NCBI RefSeq assembly: GCF_036669915.1
Contig: NC_089319.1
Span: 7,854,346 to 7,918,345, forward strand
DNA length: 64,000 bases
DNA from: Pocillopora verrucosa
Lineage: Eukaryota; Cnidaria; Anthozoa; Scleractinia; Pocilloporidae
Reading direction: 5' to 3'
Shown here in pieces: positions 36,801 to 46,046 of the stretch (positions are counted from its first letter, which is position 1; each line of letters begins with the position of its first letter). The notes under the pieces were generated by a model. It saw only the letters and a program-made list of their open reading frames with translations, searched no databases and had not been told where the DNA came from. The translations under genes and the position numbers were made by a program.

Positions 36801-39800
36801 GTATGCCTTCTCTGCTCTGCTATGGTGCTCGTGGGTATTGCCGCTGTAACTGGGAGTTAACCCTTTACCCTAACATCGGTATGCATATTCTCCACACTGT
36901 TCTCTATACGTTTCCCAAGGTGCTAACAAGGGAGAATTTGTTGAACAGGCCAGAGCCTCTTGAGTTAGCAAGCTATTCCTTTATTCCTCTGACCTTAAAG
37001 TGTGATTCGGGGGGGGGGGGGGGGGGGGGGGGGGGGCGGGCGAAAACACGTGGTAAGGAAAAATTAAAGGCTAGACACTCTAAGGAGTCAAAGAGTTAAA
37101 AATATGTACTGTTGTTACCTGCGTCACAGAAATACTTCCTTCAGGAGTCTCTCTACATAAGAGTGCTCTAGAGTCACCAACATTAGCCACAAAGAGTTTA
37201 TTTTGGAAAATCAGAGCTACTACAGCAGTAGTACCACCACTGATCTCATCTTGCAAGGCCTGCATTCTGGCAACCTCATCTGGGAACTGTTGGTAAGCTT
37301 CATATGAGCTCAGACCCTAAGAAAATAAAATGCAAGAAAATCATTTGTTAAACTGACGTTTTTCTTTGATATTGATACTGTGGCGTCAGTAAGTTTAATG
37401 ATTAGTCATGTATCTTGATTCATGAAATAAACGGTTTTATCATATAAACTAAGGAGTTATACAAGGATTTCCAGCTCTGACAAAAGCCGTAACAACACAC
37501 GTGAAAAAATATCGTATTTTTTCACATGTGTTTGATATCGCCAATCAGCCGCTGACACGTCACTCGCCTTTTGCGCCACTCGGTCAGGTTGGTGAATGAA
37601 CGGCGAAGCCTTCGCCATTCTCAATCTAAGGTCGTTTGTTGGAATTTGTTTTGGGTTATGGCTGCTAAAACACTAAAAATTCCGTATCGCGTACAGACAG
37701 TGACGTTAAAACTTTCCTATAAGGGGAAGAAAACCAAAATATTGAAAGAAAAACCAAAGCTACGTATTCGGTGGCTTTGGTATTAGCATTTCTCGCGGCT
37801 GGGAGCGAAAATCGAGAACTGGAAGATTTGTCACTGGCCGATTTTGCCCGTGTACCTAAAAGATTTCTTCTGTCGGTAAGGACCATATAATAACTGAGAA
37901 TTTTGCACATTGAAAATTACGCCCATAGTTTGTTTTTGTATTGTTTCAACAAATTGTTTCATCATGAGCCTTGGCGCCAACGCCGTTTAAGATTTTTAGT
38001 CAGGGATTTTCGATCCCTTTATTTTCATTCATTTATAAAGTTGACTATCTTGCACTGTTAAAGTTATGAAGTGTTCAGTTCTCTATAGCAGTATCAATAA
38101 GGCAGTTAAAAATCAACAGAATCGAATATTTAGTATTGGTGGCTGCCTATCCTTACTAACAGGAGTTGGGGATGAAACATAGGGTAGGCTAATTTGCACA
38201 CAAAAAATCAAAAATAGAATTTGCAAAAAGAGTGCAAAGGGGAAAAGGCCTTCGATATGGATAGGACATAAAACCATTTTCCAACAGGGAGTTCCTTTAC
38301 CCATCTTTCCTTAACATCCAGGAACAAAACAATTCTTAGGCATAGTGTAATAGAATATTTTGCCAACAACCCATTGCTATTCAAGAGCTGCATTTTTAAA
38401 ACAAGCCCTGAGGCCTACCTAGACAAGCTAACTTTCATGCAAATTGACATGGGCCCTCCAAGTAATCTGCCATATTTTCATTTGGTCTATACAAGTTTGT
38501 TAAATTTTGATATTCATTACTTAATGCCTTTAATTGAGAGCAAAAAAAAAAAAAAAGGAGATTCAGATGCATCCAGCCACAGGCCTTTTAATAACCCAAT
38601 TTAAAACTTTCCTACAATAAAAATATAAAAATTTTCAGTAGTTGGGGATTTTTTTAAATTGAAACAATAACTCCAATTGGAATCTTCCTAACATTAAAAG
38701 ATTAAAGTACAAGAAAGAACACAAAATGTACCTCAGGCATTGATAATTGAATTTCTGTCTTCTCAGCCAAAGCATCATCTAATGATTGGAAGAATCCTTT
38801 TTCAACTACAATAAAGGCCTGCCTGATGGCTCCCTTGATCTGCTCATCATTCATATCAGCTGTTGACAGTCAGAGATTAGATTATTGATAAGAATATTAC
38901 TAAGTGTTTCAGAGCAATTAATAGATAAAATGTCACAACATCACAACATCTTGATCAGTAATGCAATTTAACAATACCAGTATGCGATCATTCATCCACT
39001 TTTATAAGGTATAAATCTGAAAGATCTCATTATTAATTCTCCTTACTGCTCGTCATATAATTCTTGTGATGTTAGTTTGGAGAATTTAGTATTGGATCAA
39101 CTAATAATCCCCTAATTAATATTTTCCTTTATTCTCATGACTTGTCTGCTTGATATTGTATTAATATTGTAAGGAGAAATTCTGTCTTGGTCACTCATGG
39201 AAGTTAAAAAGTTAAAAAGAAAACTAAGAAAACATATTATCATTCAGGACTTGTTAGCTCTCCAAACTACAAACTGAAATTGAGTCTGAGGTTCAAATGC
39301 TGCCATATAACCAATCCCAAGTGAACTAAAGAAAATTAATCTTTGCATTACCTCTATATTTTCAAGTAGAAATATACAATGAGAGAAAAGAGACATCAGT
39401 CATAACACAAGGCTCTCTTATTTTACCCATAAATCAAAACAATTTATATAGTATCACAACTAAATGTATGCAAGAATTCATGTGATGGTCTTGTCTACAA
39501 AAGGGCTATTTTTGAGTAAGTTACAGCCCTCTGTAATAATAATAAAAATAAATATAAAAATAAAAAATAATTTTACCAAGTTTCTTACTAACCAGTTAGC
39601 TGACCAAGTAATAGCTCAGCAGGGAGTCTCTGAACAGTAAAATCTGAAGCCCTTGTTCCATCATGACCATCAAAGACTCCATAGAGATATGTGTCATCTA
39701 CATTGAAATGGAAACTCCTGTCCTCTAATTCATGTTCCTCCCTTCTTCCACCATCCTCTCTGTACCTTTGATTTGTAAGGAAACCAACCCCAGACAATTT

Positions 39801-41378
39801 GCAGACTGGGAGGTCATCTGTCCAATTCTCAGTAGGACTTTGGGACTTAAAACAAAATTTAAAGCAATCAATCAGAAAAAAAGCTATCTCTGTTAGGATT
39901 TTCTGTTGAAATGGCCATACTCTGAGACAAACCATTTCCAGGGGGTATGTTTTTTTTCAGAAAACTCCATTATTATGATAACAAGCTATACTCTGAGAAA
40001 TCTGAGATTTCCCATTTTTATTGAAAAAGTATCCAAATTTGCTTTTATTAAGGAGATAAGGCATAGTTACAAGGAATAACATAGTTACAGGGGAACTATG
40101 TTCACTCTGTATTCAAGAGACTTGACATAGATGTTAGATTTTTGTAATTGCTCAGATAACTGTGGATATTTTTGTAATCTGATGGGTTGAGGATTATGTC
40201 ATATCTTGCTATAATCACCCAAAACAAGGTGATTATAGCTGGGAAGCTATTTTTATCTTATTGGAATGACTGCAATTAACAAACTATGAGACATTGTCAT
40301 TAACAATAATTCCCTGAAGGTGAAGTGAAAATTGTTGAATAATTCTAACAAAAAGTCAGGGGGATTATTTAACAATATTTGATAAATAATTCCTTACTAG
40401 GTGCTTTTGGAATTAATTTTTAAATATTTGTTTTGATGTGGAAACCATTCTGTTTCAATTGTTTTGATTAAAGAACCAGTTTCTACTTGAATTTGATGGG
40501 TTCACTAATTCAACCAGCAAAAATTTCATATCTTCCTTTTGAAAAGTGTTACTCCAAACTACAAAGCATCTTTCGAGGTCTTAGGAATTAAATTTTTGTC
40601 ATCACTTCCTAGGTTGCACTAACGAAACACATTCCTGCAATAATCACCTTGCATGAGGTAATTATAGCAAGATATGATTCAATCCTCGACAAATCAGAGC
40701 CTTCACATCTTGATAATCACCAGAGCAATTATATCAAACAAGTTCTTGCAAAAAAAAAAAGACAAGACCACTACACATTGTCATGTTTCATTCAGTTTAC
40801 ATATTAACAATGTGATCCACATGCCAAACTCTGCTTCCCTTCATTGATGGGCAAAAAGTTGGAAGCAGAGAAAAACAAAACAAACGGTTTAGCTCTGACA
40901 ATTAATAATTATTCACCTCAACTCAGGCTATATGAAAATGGTTGCGTAATCCCCTCAACTTTGTCTCGCAGTTATTAAACAATAGTCACTTCGTCCTTGA
41001 TGAATAATTATCAGATACAGTTGAGCAATCGAAAATTTATGACAAGTGTGAAGGAAGTGAAGTATTTCAGGTGGAAAACATGATTTCAAGTTAACATTTA
41101 AAGCAACTATTAAAATCACAGGAGTACATTTAAAAGGATATGCAATCCTTGGCTTACAGTTGAAGTTTCTGGCTGAAATTATGCAACCCTAGAATACCAG
41201 GGTGATCAAGAGACGATACGTGATTCTTGATACGGTTCCAGCTGTTTGCTAACTGTTGTCATATTGCTCTATATTTATTGTGCTTCACGAAGACAATCAC
41301 GAAGAAACAACGAGACAGAAATTCGAAAAAAGGTTTGAGCTAAGTACTTACCACGGTAGAGCTCCGTTTGCTAGCCAT
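33855..41378 (-). CDS. TAB1: TAK1-binding protein 1 (TAB1), PP2C-like
   Basis: Adapter that binds and activates the kinase TAK1 in TGF-beta and innate immune signalling. Seven exons: 41352-41378, 39593-39845, 38732-38859, 37119-37316, 35809-35978, 35246-35619, 33855-34318; they sum to 537 codons plus stop (human TAB1 is about 504). WTDDLPVCKLSGVG opens the PP2C fold (about 17-360). DGHDG (68-72), VANVGDSRALL (D184), LMSDGVY (D290) and KRDDMTLL (D354) are the PP2C motifs. A Ser/Pro/Thr linker begins at PVSVPY, and the C terminus has YVDFTDF, the TAK1-binding motif. Start chosen at ATG 41378 because it alone is in frame with exon 2 (MASKRSSTV then SQSPTENW). Unlike human TAB1, the metal-binding aspartates look intact. 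Identity is very sure; enzymatic activity is open. Confidence 0.93.
34560..34830. repeat. GTGGTCGC-rich repeat in a TAB1 intron
   Basis: GTGGTCGC or GGTCGC recurs at about 34639, 34695, 34712, 34778 and 34811 with the endings TTATATGAG, TTACGAGAG and AAAGGGAGG. This matches a widespread class of short animal transposon repeats. Intron 34319-35245 has no other feature I can name. Confidence 0.45.
36293..36570. mobile_element. Foldback element in a TAB1 intron
   Basis: Inverted ends: CTGCAGGGCTCCAAGCT at the left and CTTGGAGCGCTGCACGG at the right, with AGTCGCC/GGTCGCC words repeated inside. About 280 bases, non-coding. Confidence 0.55.
36857..37099 (+). mobile_element. Family C MITE-like element interrupted by poly-G
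   Basis: Starts TTAACCCTTTACCCTAACATC and ends GAGTCAAAGAGTTAA; shared words TATGCATATTCTCC, CTCTATACGTTTCCC and GGGAGAATTTGTTGAA. Where the sister copies read TTCAGGGGTGATATT, this one has TTC followed by 28 G. It lies right beside exon 37119-37316 of TAB1. Confidence 0.65.
37009..37036 (+). repeat. 28-G homopolymer
   Basis: Twenty-eight consecutive G residues followed by CGGGCG. On the minus-strand TAB1 transcript it is a poly-C tract in an intron, starting about 80 bases beyond the donor of exon 37119-37316. It could form a G-quadruplex on the plus strand and its length may be affected by assembly. Confidence 0.9.
37495..37880 (+). pseudogene. Fragment resembling KIAA1958/ZMYM-type (Crypton-derived) protein
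   Basis: A 17-bp hairpin (ACACACGTGAAAAAATA at 37495 with its inverse ending at 37531) is followed by a stretch whose plus-strand frame from 37762 reads VALVLAFLAAGSENRELEDL and then SLADFARVPKRFLLSVR. This recalls the N-terminal part of KIAA1958-like/DUF3504 proteins, a family tied to Crypton tyrosine-recombinase transposons. The upstream start MAAKTLKIPYRV (37656) is in another frame, so the piece looks broken. It lies in a TAB1 intron on the opposite strand. The family call is from memory and weak. Confidence 0.35.
39025..39220 (+). mobile_element. Family A MITE-like element in a TAB1 intron
   Basis: TTAATTCTCCTTACTG, GGAGAATTTAGTATTGGATC and GATATTGTATTAATATTG match the myosin-intron copies; it ends GGAAGTTAAAAAGTTAAA. 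Terminal repeats are less well kept. Confidence 0.6.
40145..40735. mobile_element. Long-TIR element (about 590 bp) in TAB1 intron 1
   Basis: About 100 bases at 40145-40245 return inverted at about 40625-40735: GAGGATTATGTCATATCTTG and CTATAATCACC at the left face GATATGATTCAATCCTC and TTATAGCAA at the right. The centre is AT-rich and non-coding. This is the structure of a non-autonomous DNA transposon with long inverted repeats. Confidence 0.6.
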
Positions 41379-41437
41379 GAATTCACTAAGTTATCATTAC
41401 TTTCGACTTCATTCGAAGGCCTCTCTCCTTCCGCCAT
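41349..41437 (-). promoter_or_regulatory. Upstream out-of-frame ATG overlapping the TAB1 start
   Basis: ATGGCGGAAGGAG starts at 41437, 59 bases before the TAB1 ATG and in a different frame. Its reading frame runs through the start codon and over the first splice junction. If the transcript starts upstream of it, ribosomes would meet this ATG first, so it may dampen TAB1 translation. The transcript start is unknown. Confidence 0.4.
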
Positions 41438-42120
41438 CCAATAAACAAAGATGGAGGTTTGGGATAATTGAGAGAGCTAGTCTTAGTCTCCTTCGACCAA
41501 CTACTTTGGTAAAAAGAGGGAGCGGACTGGACGAAAGTGAGAGGGATTTAGGAATAATCGGGGGTGGGAACATAACAAAGGGTATCTTAGCGATCCTAGC
41601 ACGATCCTAGCACAATCCGACCAAACACAAATCTAAGCCATGGTTAAAATAGAATGAAACGAATGGAATATCAAAACCGGACATGAACAATCCGTTAAAT
41701 TCTTATGCTATTTCTTTCGTCTGATATGCAAATTTTAAACAGGACTTGACGAATCCAACGAACGATAAATTTTCACAGTTGGTAGACTAAACAATAAAAC
41801 AATAACTGCATCTGAACCCCATGGTATTTCTTAATGCGAAAAAACAACATAGCATTCGTTCGTGGGCGTGATCACGATAAAAGATAAAATTCATGTAGAA
41901 AAGTCAAAATTATCAGTCTGAGGGAAACGAATAAATTATTATATAAATATATATTTTTAAATACAATTATATGAAACAAAAAATATCTGCTTTTGTACGA
42001 GGAAACTAAAACTATTCCATCAGTTCTGATTAAATTTTTGACATTCCGTTCTTTAGCGACCAAATAATGCACTGTCATTATTTTCAAAACATTGAAAATG
42101 TTTTCGCAATATGTTTTTGT

Positions 42121-42260
42121 CGTGTCAGTTGTCACGAACGTGGGACATGGAATATTCTTAAGTCTATGGTTCGATTCCTCATGGAGAATCGGGGACTCAG
42201 GATTTTTCTGTATCCCTAGCTCGTGTTACTAATCGTGACAGGACAAAAAAACATAATTCG
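42121..42260 (+). mobile_element. SINE relic with pol III B box
   Basis: GGTTCGATTCC (42168-42178) is a perfect B-box-like sequence, followed by GGGGACTCAGGATTTTTCTG, TAGCTCGTG and GTGACAGGACAAAAAAAC, an A-rich end. No A box is clear, so this is a truncated tRNA-derived SINE or similar retroposon. Confidence 0.4.
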
Positions 42261-42548
42261 TTATTTCTTAATCGAGCTGAAGTATTTTTTACCTTTCATA
42301 TTCTTTTTACAAACATTGCTACTTTTATTTGTTTTCTTTAACTTTGTGGAACATTCGTCTCTTAATAATTAATAAAAATTATGAAACAGACCCATGGACA
42401 GAACCGAATATCAAACGTATCTCATTTTAATGAAGTGTATTCAGGCAACACCCTTTAACGAATTAGGCAACAGAGCAGAAGTAAAAATACGAAAAAAATG
42501 TGTGAAAATTAAATTACTTCACTATGGCACAAAAATTAAATTCCTAAA

Positions 42549-42586
42549 CCGGAAGTCTTTCTGATTATTCAACATCCGGTCACGTG
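42549..42586 (+). promoter_or_regulatory. ETS and E-box motifs upstream of DCUN1D3-like gene
   Basis: CCGGAAGT (ETS core) at 42549-42556 and CACGTG at 42581-42586 lie about 130-170 bases upstream of the start codon at 42718. Such pairs are common in housekeeping promoters. No TATA box is evident; the transcription start is unknown. Confidence 0.35.
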
Positions 42587-42717
42587 GTCCTTAGCGTAAG
42601 AAAAAGTTGACATCTTTTCGTTGCAACACGACATTTAACTTTCCTCTCTTTGGTAAACTTTTTGTGGTTGTTTGGCTGTAACAAAACGTTGGAACACAAG
42701 AATAGTAATTTGAGGTT

Positions 42718-43629
42718 ATGGGTAAGTGTTTTTCAGTTTGTGTGGGGGACTCATCTACAGATACAACTCAGCGAAAGCCTTCACAGCAAACCACAACCGC
42801 ATCAGTAACAACTAGGACGTTCAACAATTCGTATACCCAACACGCACCAAGTATTATGAACGAATCGTTCAAGAGTAAACCAGCAGAGAAGAGTGTGCCA
42901 GCGAAAACTAGTTCAAATGATATACCAAGAACGTTCCCCTTGCCAAAGCAAGAAGTTGACGAGTCAAAGATCGCTTCGCTGTTCGGTAAATACAAGGACG
43001 ATACCGAAGACGCTATCCTTGCGGATGGCATGGAGAAGTTTTGTCAAGACTTAGGTGTTGATCCGACAGAGTTCATCGTGCTTGTTCTGGCCTGGAAATT
43101 TAATGCCTCGCAAATGTGTCGCTTTACGAGAAATGAATTTTTCGAAGGATGCAAAGCTCTCAGGGTAGACTCCATAAGAAGCCTACAAAATAAATTTCCC
43201 GAACTAGAAGCAGAGGTAACAAATGACGTCGAGAAGTTCAAGGATTTGTATCGATTCACTTTCAAGTTTGGACTTGATGTGGATGAGGGCCAGAGAGCCC
43301 TTCCTAAGAACATCGCTCTTCCACTTTGGAAACTTGTCTTTTCAAGGAACGTGCCAGCTGTTCTAGATCGATGGTTTGCCTATTTAGAAAACAGACAACT
43401 GCGGGGAATTTCACGAGATACTTGGTATATGTTTTTAAATTTCACAGAGGCAATTGAGCCGGATTTCGAGAATTACGATGACTCGGAGGCATGGCCAAGT
43501 CTTTTTGACGATTTTGTAGAATCGGAAAGAGAATTGATCAAACAACTACCAAAAGATGACGCTGCAGCTATACACGAGGAGAAACAGGAGAACGGAATTA
43601 TCAAAGAGGAAAGCACGTACTCCTTTTAG
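42718..43629 (+). CDS. DCUN1D3: DCN1-like protein 3 (neddylation co-E3)
   Basis: Scaffold protein that promotes NEDD8 attachment to cullins and so activates cullin-RING ubiquitin ligases. One intronless frame of 303 codons, the same size as the human protein (304). It starts MGKCFSVC: glycine 2 and nearby cysteines fit N-myristoylation and palmitoylation, the membrane-targeting signature of DCUN1D3. Residues 13-75 are a low-complexity Ser/Thr-rich region. The PONY/cullin-binding domain runs from about 80 to 275, with DPTEFIVLVLAWKF, FKDLYRFTFKFGLD, EGQRALPKNIALPLWKLVF and the conserved DTWYMFLNFT and EAWPSLFDDFVE. The C terminus is acidic and variable. The lack of introns beside intron-rich neighbours could mean an old retrocopy or simply family habit. 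Head-to-head with TAB1. Confidence 0.94.
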   Translation: MGKCFSVCVGDSSTDTTQRKPSQQTTTASVTTRTFNNSYTQHAPSIMNESFKSKPAEKSVPAKTSSNDIPRTFPLPKQEVDESKIASLFGKYKDDTEDAILADGMEKFCQDLGVDPTEFIVLVLAWKFNASQMCRFTRNEFFEGCKALRVDSIRSLQNKFPELEAEVTNDVEKFKDLYRFTFKFGLDVDEGQRALPKNIALPLWKLVFSRNVPAVLDRWFAYLENRQLRGISRDTWYMFLNFTEAIEPDFENYDDSEAWPSLFDDFVESERELIKQLPKDDAAAIHEEKQENGIIKEESTYSF

Positions 43630-44204
43630 ACTTTGACTTCGTTCTGAAATTTCATAATATTTTGGTAGCTTAGCCTAGAATTGAACTTAAACATGTTTGA
43701 TCTTATCGCTATCGAAGACTTCGCCATCACACTTGTAGAAAGCACAAAAAATAATTCTATTCGTGCGGCCTGCCTCCCGCAATTAAGCTACGATCCAATC
43801 CACAGGCAGTGTATTAAGGTCCTACTTCATTACTGAAAAGGGTGAAACAACTTCCCCGATCATACACCGCGGAATCGATGATAATAAGAAAAATCGCTTT
43901 GTTTAGGAAGCGCTGTCAATAGATTAAATCTTGCTAATTTCATTTTCATCGGGAAGGGGTTTTAAATTTTAGATCAGACATCATGTGCGACGGATCAACG
44001 GGTTTTCGAACTTAGGTATTCCATTGGTCCTGATTACAAAACAATTGTCAAAGTTGTGAAAGGAGAGGTTACCAATTCTTAAATTATTATTTTTAAATTT
44101 TATTAGCTTAATGTGAAGTTTTATACCCTATGCCATTTAACATTCCACCGACAGATCATTGAAATTTCGCTTAATACAATCTTGTTGGAGGGAAATACAG
44201 TTGC

Positions 44205-44210
44205 AATAAA
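44205..44210 (+). terminator. Candidate polyadenylation signal of DCUN1D3-like gene
   Basis: AATAAA about 575 bases after the stop codon on the coding strand, followed by GT/T-containing sequence. The position is plausible; no transcript support. Confidence 0.35.
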
Positions 44211-44989
44211 ACAGCTGTAAGTCGTTCTGCAATAAGTCTATTTTGAAATTAGTATGTATGCATTTAAAATGCCGATTTTTGTTACTATGCAATCGTATTC
44301 AATTCTTTGTGCTAGTGACAAATTGATAAACTACAATATACCTACCACACAAAACAAATATCAAGTCTTTGTCATTAATCAGAGGACTAGACAATCAGAG
44401 ATCGTCTAGAAAAGATATCGTGTTGCTGGTGTGCTAAATTCTCTTCATTTATGTCAACAAGCCCATAGCAACCACCAACATTTAACTATTTTAAGCTCAT
44501 AGGTATCATTAAAGCAATGAAGGATGGTGAATGAACCTGTCTGTAAAATTTTAAAAGCATTTCCACAAAGAGGTAAAATTAACTTTATTTTGTCTGGAAC
44601 TGTAATGTAATTCTTGTACTGTGAAGTACTATACATTAAAACATTATGTTTTCAAGCTAAATTTTCAAGGATATTTTCATAATTGCAAAATAGATTGAAC
44701 CTAGAACTGCTTTTGTCTTCATATTGTTTCAAAATTACTAAATTCTTATTCTATTGAGTTGAAAGTAGTTGCAATGAGTTAAGACTTCTTCATCAAAGAA
44801 GAGCTTCAATTTCTTACATATTGACCACACATTTCTTTGCTGCCAACTCCAGAAAACTTTTAGTGATGTATCACATTTTTCACATATTTTCTTCTTTTTT
44901 ATCACATGCTTAGTTTAAAGTGTTTGTAAATTGTTAGGAGACTGTGAAAACTGATCACTGATAAGGTCAAAAGATTAAGAACTTATTCT

Positions 44990-45220
44990 TAAGGTTAGGA
45001 ACACCTGAACATCAGTATGCTTATCCTCCATACTTTTCCCTATACATTCCTTGAGATGCCGACAGGGAGAATTTGTTTAAGAATCTCTTTGTTTAAGAGC
45101 CTCTGTAGTTGGTGATCATTTCCTGTATTCTCATGACCTTAATGTTTGATTCCAGGGTCATATAGTAAGGGGTAGTTTGATGCTACCCACTCTTGGGGGT
45201 GAAATGGTGAATTGTAGGTT
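44990..45220 (+). mobile_element. Family C MITE-like element
   Basis: AACATCAGTATGCTTATCC, CCCTATACATTCC, GGGAGAATTTGTTTAA and TTTGATTCCAGGGTCATAT match the other family C copies (17978, 36857, 59714). Ends are less well kept. Confidence 0.6.
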
Positions 45221-45835
45221 TAACAGAGGCCCTTAATCACTGTCTCTTCTCTATGGGAATGAATAATTAAAATTCCATGGCATCTGGGGCTTGCAAAAGT
45301 GTATAATTAATATATTTGATTTAAGAAGACAAGAAGCAGGGATTAAGTCCTTTACTGCACTTAAAAAAAATTGTTTGAAGATTATACTGAAGGATTAACA
45401 TCCAAAGATTATCACAAATGGGATTTTTGTTTAGTTGGGTTGATGTAATTAACAAGGTGATAACTACATCAAATGATAATGTCTTCCATTGATTTCTATC
45501 TTCTTTTGAAGCATTTGAAACATTTGATGGAGGTCACCTTTTAAAGTTAACTACTAATTGTGGGAGAGAATAAATTGACGAAAGTGACAACAAGAAAGTA
45601 GTAATACTTGACAGCAGTTACTAGGAATTACTCCAAATTTTTTCACAGTTGCTGAAGTTGCCTCTTCTTATTAGTTGGTTACACTATATTTATGACAGCA
45701 TAAACCAAGGAAAATATAAAAACATTCTTTCACACTTTTCACATCAACAAAAAAATTACCAGTGACAAAGCACTACTTTACAAGCCTAAATATGGTATCT
45801 GACAGTAAATAATGGAGACTTGACCTTTACCAGGT

Positions 45836-46046
45836 TAACTCTTTAACACCCAGAAGTGATTAATATGAAACTTCTCCCTATAATATCCAAACATCATTCA
45901 GCAAACAGGTAGTGAGAATATTTGAACTTATCAAGCAGAAGCTGTTATCTTGATCTAGTACCAAGTTCTCATAACTAATTTACAAGGAAATGTGCTGCAG
46001 CTAGAGGGGAGAATAAACAATCAGATCTTAAGAGTTTAAGGGTTAA
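45836..46046 (+). mobile_element. Family B MITE-like element
   Basis: GTTAACTCTTTAACACCCAG to AGAGTTTAAGGGTTAAC, with the same internal words as 12008-12217 (CAGCAAACAGGTAGTGAG, CATAACTAATTTACAAGG). Terminal inverted repeats are clear. Confidence 0.7.

Larger units (their letters stand above)
41379..42717. other. Divergent TAB1/DCUN1D3 intergenic region
   Basis: The 1.34 kb between the two start codons. It holds a SINE relic (42121-42260) and, near DCUN1D3, an ETS-type site and an E-box. AT-rich stretches at 41900-42120 show nothing recognisable. Confidence 0.5.

Noticed and set aside
41352..41437. ATG at 41437 as the TAB1 start (MAEGERPSN)
   Set aside because: Its frame joins exon 2 in the wrong phase; ATG 41378 gives the correct SPTENWTDDLP reading.
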